DNA from: Lachnospiraceae bacterium
Lineage (GTDB): Bacteria; Bacillota; Clostridia; Lachnospirales; Lachnospiraceae
Reading direction: 5' to 3'
Length of the DNA: 64,000 nucleotides
NCBI GenBank assembly: GCA_910576125.1
Contig: CAJTHM010000009.1
Coordinates: forward strand, 1 to 64,000
Positions 59,565 through 64,000 of this stretch are shown in pieces (position 1 is the first letter of the stretch; each line of letters starts with the position of its first letter). Made by a program: the position numbers and the translations under genes. The notes under the pieces were generated by a model that was given only the letters and a program-made list of their open reading frames with translations, did no database searches and was not told where the DNA came from.

Positions 59565-60677
59565 ATGGAATCAGGATACATAAAACCCCCGGTGGAGATC
59601 CGGTATGGGGATGAGCTGGAGGCATTGAAAGCAAACGATACGGGCAGCAGGCCGGAAAACTGGCAGATGTCGCCCAGGGCGGTGCGGACATTCATACTGG
59701 GGAGCGCGAAGCCTCTCTGGTATGACGGAAAAGAGATAACGATAGAAAAGAAATATTTCGGCAATGACGCGCTGGTGGAGCGCTGCATCGTGACCCTGGC
59801 GGGCAACAGGGGACTGATGCTGGTGGGGGAGCCGGGGACGGCCAAGACCATGCTCTCGGAGCTCCTCTCCGCCGCCATCAGCGGGGTCAGCACCAATACG
59901 GTCCAGGGAACGGCGGGGACTACCGAAGATATGATAAAATATTCATGGAATTACGCGCTCCTGCTGGCCAAGGGGCCCAGCCGGGAGGCGCTGGTGCCCT
60001 CGCCTTTGTATGTGGGGATGGAGAAGGGAATCCTTACCCGGTTCGAGGAGATCACCAGGACTCCGGCGGAGATTCAGGACAGCCTGATCAGCGTGCTCAG
60101 CGACAAGGTGCTGAATGTGCCGGAGCTGGGGGATGAGGGCTTCCTGTTCGCGAAACCCGGCTTTAACGTCATCGGCACGGCCAACACCAGGGACAAGGGC
60201 GTCAACGAGATGAGCAGCGCCCTGAAGCGGCGCTTCAATTTCGAGACGGTGATGCCTGTGCGGGAGGCGTCCATGGAGAAACGGATCATCGTGAACGAGG
60301 TGAACAAGCTGGCGCTGGAGAGCCATATCGCCATGGAGGCGGACGAGGATGTGGCGGAGATCCTGGCATCCACCTATCATGAGCTGCGGGAGGGTGTCTC
60401 CTCCTACGGACACCGGATCGACAAGCCCTCCTGTGTGATGAGCACAGCGGAGGCGGTGTCGGTATATTACCAGGCCATGATCACAGGCTATTATTATGGG
60501 GACGGGACTTTGAGCATGGACAGCCTGGTGCAGAATCTGGTGGGGGCCATTTCCAAGGAAAACAAAGACGACCTGGAAAAAGTGAAAGGTTATTTCAACA
60601 CGGTCATCCGTGACAAGAGCGGCAAAGAGGGCGGACTATGGAAAGAATATTACGAAGCGAGAAAATGGCTGAGATAA
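59565..60677 (+). CDS. MoxR-family AAA+ ATPase
   Basis: A 370-residue MoxR-type ATPase. Walker A is LMLVGEPGTAKTMLSELLSA, Walker B is GILTRFEEITRTPAEIQDSL (D replaced in the usual LDE by FEE, a notable variant), and FNVIGTANTRDKGVNEMSSA and LKRRFNFETV give sensor 1 and the arginine finger. MoxR ATPases act as chaperones for partner proteins with VWA domains, and a VWA gene follows two genes later. ATG 59565 stands after AGGAGG; the frame open from 59448 has no site. Confidence 0.95.
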   Translation: MESGYIKPPVEIRYGDELEALKANDTGSRPENWQMSPRAVRTFILGSAKPLWYDGKEITIEKKYFGNDALVERCIVTLAGNRGLMLVGEPGTAKTMLSELLSAAISGVSTNTVQGTAGTTEDMIKYSWNYALLLAKGPSREALVPSPLYVGMEKGILTRFEEITRTPAEIQDSLISVLSDKVLNVPELGDEGFLFAKPGFNVIGTANTRDKGVNEMSSALKRRFNFETVMPVREASMEKRIIVNEVNKLALESHIAMEADEDVAEILASTYHELREGVSSYGHRIDKPSCVMSTAEAVSVYYQAMITGYYYGDGTLSMDSLVQNLVGAISKENKDDLEKVKGYFNTVIRDKSGKEGGLWKEYYEARKWLR

Positions 60678-63049
60678 TTCTGCTGCCTGTCCGCCACCAC
60701 AGCCCGGCCTGCGCGTTCCATGTGAATCGGACGATCGAGGAGATTCGCCCGGCAGTGATTCTGGTGGAGGGGCCGGACAATGCGGATGCCCTGATTCCGG
60801 TGATGGTCCATGAGGAGACGAAAGCGCCTTTTGCCATCTACTATTCCTATCATGACCAGTCGGGGCGCATTTCGGAGGAAAAGGCGCATTATAAATGTTA
60901 CTATCCCTTTCTGGATTATTCGCCGGAGCTGGCGGCGCTTAGGGCGGGGAACAGGCTCGGCATCCGGACGGCTTTTATCGATCTGCCCTACGGGGACATC
61001 CTTGCGGCCTCCAGGGAGGGGAGAGGGCTGCTGAAAGCCGAGGAGGAGAAGAGCAATTATAATGACGACTATCTGCTTTCCCGGAATGAGTATCTGCTGA
61101 AGCTCTGTGAGCGGACAGGGCTGCGCAGCTTTGACGAGTTCTGGGAGAAGTATTTTGAACTGAACGGAATGCAGAAAGAAAACGTACGCTGGTTCGGTAA
61201 TCTGCTGGTCTACTGCGGGCTGGCCAGGGAGAATACGCCCCGGGAGTCCATGGAGGAGGACGGCTGCCTTGCCAGAGAGGCGTATATGGCGGAGCGGATC
61301 AGGGAGCATGCAAAGAGGCTGGCGGGAACGGAGGGCAAGGTGCTGGTGGTGACGGGAGGATTCCACACTCCGGGGCTGAAAGCGCTGCTGGCCGGAGAAG
61401 AAGAGCGAAAGAAACATGATAAGGTTCCGGAGAAAGACCAGGGCGTCTATCTGATGCCCTATTCCATGGAGGCGGCGGACGCGCTGAACGGCTATGCCAG
61501 CGGCATGCCTTTCACGGGTTTTTATCAGAAAATATGGGACAGGACAAATGAGTCGGGGACTCCCTGCGAGGACGCGGTGCTGGACATGATCGTGGCGGCG
61601 GGAAAGGAGACCAGGCGCAAGGAGGGATACCTTTCCACCTACGATGAAATCTGCGCCTGCGCCATGGCCAGAGGGCTTGCCGGACTTCGCGGGAAACAGG
61701 AGCCGGGAGCCTATGAGCTGCTGGACGCGGTGCTGTCCTCCTTTGTGAAAGGGGAGTACAATCTGGCCTCCGACACGCCCATGCGCATCCTGCGCAGGAT
61801 GATGACGGGGAACGCCGTCGGCGCGCTGTGCCGCCAGGCCGACGTGCCGCCTATCATCTATGATTTTCAGGAGGAATGCAGGCGTTTTGGGCTGAAGATT
61901 AATTCCACGCTGGAGACGGAGGTCACATTATCGATTTTTTCCAATCCGAAGCACAGGCGGGAGAGCATGTTCTTCAACCGGATGCTGTACCTGAATACGG
62001 CTTTTGTCAGGAAGATAAAGGGGCCGAACCTGCAGCTGAAAAAGGACAGGAACCTGATGCGGGAAATCTGGAAGTACAAGTGGAGCAGCCAGGTGAACGC
62101 CGCTCTGATTGAGGTGTCCGTCTATGGGGCCACTCTGGAGGAGGCCGTGATCAGCCTGGTGAAAGAGGAACTTAAAAAAGAACTGGGGGCCAGGGAGAGC
62201 GCGCTGCTGCTGACGAGGGTCTTCGAGATGGGGCTGAAAGACCAGACGGAGCCGGTCTTCGTCCGGGTGCATGAACTGCTGCTCCAGGATACGGACTTCT
62301 ATTCCGTCGCGGAGGCATTAAAGAGCCTGATGATGATGGAGGAGCTGGAGAGCCTGTACGGTTCCAGGCTGGACTTCGGGGAGCTGATAGCCATCGGCTG
62401 CAGAAAGCTGATTGGCCTGCTGCCCGCCATGGCAAGGATTAAGGACGAGGATTTGGATTCCTGCATGAACGCGCTGAAGCTTCTGTACCGGGTTACGGGG
62501 CGGGAGAGCATGGCAGGGCAGGAAAGGAGCGACTACTTCTCTGTCTTGGAAAAGATGACCCGGGACGGTGAAATCAACGCGGGCTTAAACGGCTGTGTCC
62601 ACGGCATTCTTTATGGGAGCGGCAGGGAGGCGGCTGACGAGATAGAGATGGTCTGTAAGGGATATCTGGGCGGGACCAAAGAGCAGCTGTTTTCCACGGC
62701 ACAGTTTTTCCGGGGGCTGTTCTTCACGGCAAGGGACCTGGTGTTCATCGGGGAGCAGTTCGTGCGGATGCTGGACGGGTTCTACGGAACGGTTTCCGAG
62801 GAGGAGTTCATGGAGCTTCTGCCGAAGCTGCGCATGGCCTTTGCCTATTTCACGCCCCGGGAGATTGACAGGATCGCCGCCATGGCAGCGGGGCTTCACG
62901 GAAAGGGCGGACAGGATATTCTGGAGCGGACGAAAGTCTACCCGGACTGGTACGCCTATGGGAAAGAGCTGGATGATTATGTGAGGGCCCGGATGGCAGT
63001 GCGCAAAGATTTTCTAAGCGGTCAAAGTACGACCGCTAAGAAAATCTAA
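60638..63049 (+). CDS. DUF5682 protein of the MoxR-VWA trio
   Basis: An 803-residue DUF5682 protein. The conserved head ILLPVRHHSPACAFHVNRTI, VILVEGPDNADALIPVMVHE and YYSYHDQ resembles a TraB/EreA-like hydrolase fold, and KVLVVTGGFHTPGLKALLAG lies near 230. The rest is helical. It has no membrane segment. The start is ATG 60638, overlapping moxR, or ATG 60665. The last ~15 residues are coded by one arm of a long inverted repeat. It is always found, as far as I know, with MoxR and VWA genes; function unproven. Confidence 0.88.
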   Translation: MERILRSEKMAEIILLPVRHHSPACAFHVNRTIEEIRPAVILVEGPDNADALIPVMVHEETKAPFAIYYSYHDQSGRISEEKAHYKCYYPFLDYSPELAALRAGNRLGIRTAFIDLPYGDILAASREGRGLLKAEEEKSNYNDDYLLSRNEYLLKLCERTGLRSFDEFWEKYFELNGMQKENVRWFGNLLVYCGLARENTPRESMEEDGCLAREAYMAERIREHAKRLAGTEGKVLVVTGGFHTPGLKALLAGEEERKKHDKVPEKDQGVYLMPYSMEAADALNGYASGMPFTGFYQKIWDRTNESGTPCEDAVLDMIVAAGKETRRKEGYLSTYDEICACAMARGLAGLRGKQEPGAYELLDAVLSSFVKGEYNLASDTPMRILRRMMTGNAVGALCRQADVPPIIYDFQEECRRFGLKINSTLETEVTLSIFSNPKHRRESMFFNRMLYLNTAFVRKIKGPNLQLKKDRNLMREIWKYKWSSQVNAALIEVSVYGATLEEAVISLVKEELKKELGARESALLLTRVFEMGLKDQTEPVFVRVHELLLQDTDFYSVAEALKSLMMMEELESLYGSRLDFGELIAIGCRKLIGLLPAMARIKDEDLDSCMNALKLLYRVTGRESMAGQERSDYFSVLEKMTRDGEINAGLNGCVHGILYGSGREAADEIEMVCKGYLGGTKEQLFSTAQFFRGLFFTARDLVFIGEQFVRMLDGFYGTVSEEEFMELLPKLRMAFAYFTPREIDRIAAMAAGLHGKGGQDILERTKVYPDWYAYGKELDDYVRARMAVRKDFLSGQSTTAKKI

Positions 63050-63175
63050 GTTGCGCACGGAAGAATGCCTAAAGTGCAGGCATTCTTCCAGACTTGCACC
63101 AATTGTTTGGGCCGCCGAAAGGAGTTTACCAAATTGTCGTAGGCGACAATTTTTAGAGCCATCGCGCAGCGATTA
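62999..63175 (+). repeat. Cluster of four hairpins between DUF5682 and VWA genes
   Basis: Arm GTGCGCAAAGATTTTCT at 62999 pairs with AGAAAATCTAAGTTGCGCAC ending near 63058. GGAAGAATGCCT/AGGCATTCTTCC follows (63059-63089), then AAATTGTCG/CGACAATTT with TTTT (63134-63156), and ATCGC/GCGAT (63162-63174). They fill the 143 bases between the genes and reach into the first. The third looks like a terminator. Confidence 0.8.
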
Positions 63176-63191
63176 TATATAGGAGGGAAGT

Positions 63192-64000
63192 ATGGCAGAC
63201 GAACAGGAGATTTTGAATCGCTGGAGGCTTGTGCTGGGGAAATATGCTTCGGGGCAGATTCCCTTTTCCTCCGGGAATTTAAATTACATGGACATGGAAA
63301 ATGTGCTGGACTATCTGTATTCCAGAGAGTATGGGGAGGAACAGGAGGTGCGCAGGGACCGGGCGGGAGGCAGCGATGGTTCCCAGCTTACGGTGCCCTA
63401 CTGGCTGCATGAAATCAAGCGGCTCTTTCCCAGGCGGACAGTGGAGGTCCTGGAACGCCACGCCCTGGAAAAATACGGGATGACGGAACTCCTCACGGAT
63501 CCGGATGTGCTGCGGAAACTGGAGCCCAACAAGGAGCTGTTAAAGACCATCCTGGAGCTGAAGCACATGATGAAAGGGGAGGTGCTGTCCCTGGCCCGGG
63601 AAATCGTGCGGAAAGTGGCTGAGGAGATCGCCAGGAAACTGGAACAGGAGGTGCGGCTGTCCTTTTTCGGCCAGATTAACCGAAATGCCAGTTCCCCGGT
63701 GAAATCCGCCCGGAACCTTGACATGAAGAAGACCATCCGCATGAACCTGAAGAATTATGACAATGAAAGGCAGCAGATCGTACTGAAAAATGTATATTTT
63801 AATTCGCGGATGAAGAAATACAACCAGTGGCGGGTGGTGATCTGCGTGGACGAGAGCGGCTCCATGCTTGACTCCGTCATCCACAGCGCCATCATGGCGG
63901 GGATTTTCGCGAAGCTTCCCATGCTGGACACGAAGCTGGTGATATTCGACACCAATGTGGTGGATCTGAGCGGTTATGTGGAGGATCCGGTGGAGACTTT
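63192..64000 (+). CDS. VWA-domain protein of the MoxR trio (cut by window end)
   Basis: At least 269 residues; the stop lies beyond the window. The first ~200 residues are helical and charged (MADEQEILNRWRLVLGKYAS, EILSLAREIVRKVAEEIARK-like). The von Willebrand A domain begins with WRVVICVDESGSMLDSVIHS, with the MIDAS D-x-S-x-S. VIFDTNVVDLSG follows. MoxR ATPases typically remodel such VWA partners. AGGAGGG lies before ATG 63192. Confidence 0.93.
   Translation, partial: MADEQEILNRWRLVLGKYASGQIPFSSGNLNYMDMENVLDYLYSREYGEEQEVRRDRAGGSDGSQLTVPYWLHEIKRLFPRRTVEVLERHALEKYGMTELLTDPDVLRKLEPNKELLKTILELKHMMKGEVLSLAREIVRKVAEEIARKLEQEVRLSFFGQINRNASSPVKSARNLDMKKTIRMNLKNYDNERQQIVLKNVYFNSRMKKYNQWRVVICVDESGSMLDSVIHSAIMAGIFAKLPMLDTKLVIFDTNVVDLSGYVEDPVET

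Noticed and set aside
1..64000. tRNA or rRNA genes
   Set aside because: No cloverleaf or rRNA-like stretch was recognised by eye; a dedicated search was not possible.

Overview
The window looks like a piece of a gut-type Clostridia genome, most likely Lachnospiraceae. This is inferred from the Maff2/PcfB/VirD4 conjugation genes, Tn4451-like large serine recombinases with TnpW, strong AGGAGG ribosome sites and a phi13/HK97-type siphophage. No rRNA or tRNA marker is present, so the genus is open.

Region 1 (1-35,960, minus strand) is almost all of a tailed phage genome. Read from high to low coordinates, it starts with a partition/early block (SymE-like protein, ParA, ParB, two small proteins) and an XRE repressor with its own consensus promoter. 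Next come a sigma-like factor and a replication block (DUF2800 nuclease, DUF2815, family A polymerase, primase-helicase, VRR-NUC, SNF2 helicase). The packaging block follows (HNH, small terminase, two ParB-like proteins, C5 methyltransferase, large terminase, portal, ClpP-like protease, HK97 capsid). It ends with connectors, a tail module with a -1 frameshift site, holin and endolysin. No integrase lies inside the window; it may lie beyond position 1. Notable lesions are an SNF2 helicase frameshifted at its Walker A motif beside an HNH gene, and a PAPS-reductase-like gene bounded by direct repeats inside the head module.

Region 2 (35,963-38,330, minus strand) is the start of an ICE: RepA-like initiator, DUF5348 protein, PcfB and the first part of a VirD4/TraG coupling gene. 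That gene stops at its Walker A motif exactly where the phage-side sequence begins.

Region 3 (about 38,520-58,640, plus strand) is a second, divergently oriented ICE module: ParB, a hypothetical, PcfB, TraG and a truncated Maff2. Its traG is cut into three pieces by two mobilizable serine-recombinase transposons. Tn-A (41,103-46,172, about 5.1 kb) carries a recombinase, TnpW, a DUF3847 protein, a MobQ relaxase and an IncQ-like oriT. Tn-B (46,393-57,027, about 10.6 kb) carries a recombinase, an AT-rich HxlR/flavin-reductase/radical-SAM cargo, regulators, MobC, a MobP relaxase, RepA, a DnaC-like protein and TnpW. Removing both elements restores one in-frame 583-residue TraG. In each element the right end supplies TTGACA and the left end a -10 hexamer, so the joint of an excised circle would form a near-consensus promoter upstream of the recombinase.

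Region 4 (58,690-64,000, plus strand) looks chromosomal: a Uma2-type nuclease followed by a MoxR ATPase, a DUF5682 protein and a VWA protein cut by the window end. MoxR-DUF5682-VWA is a conserved trio whose function is not settled; it is the best candidate here for a poorly described system.
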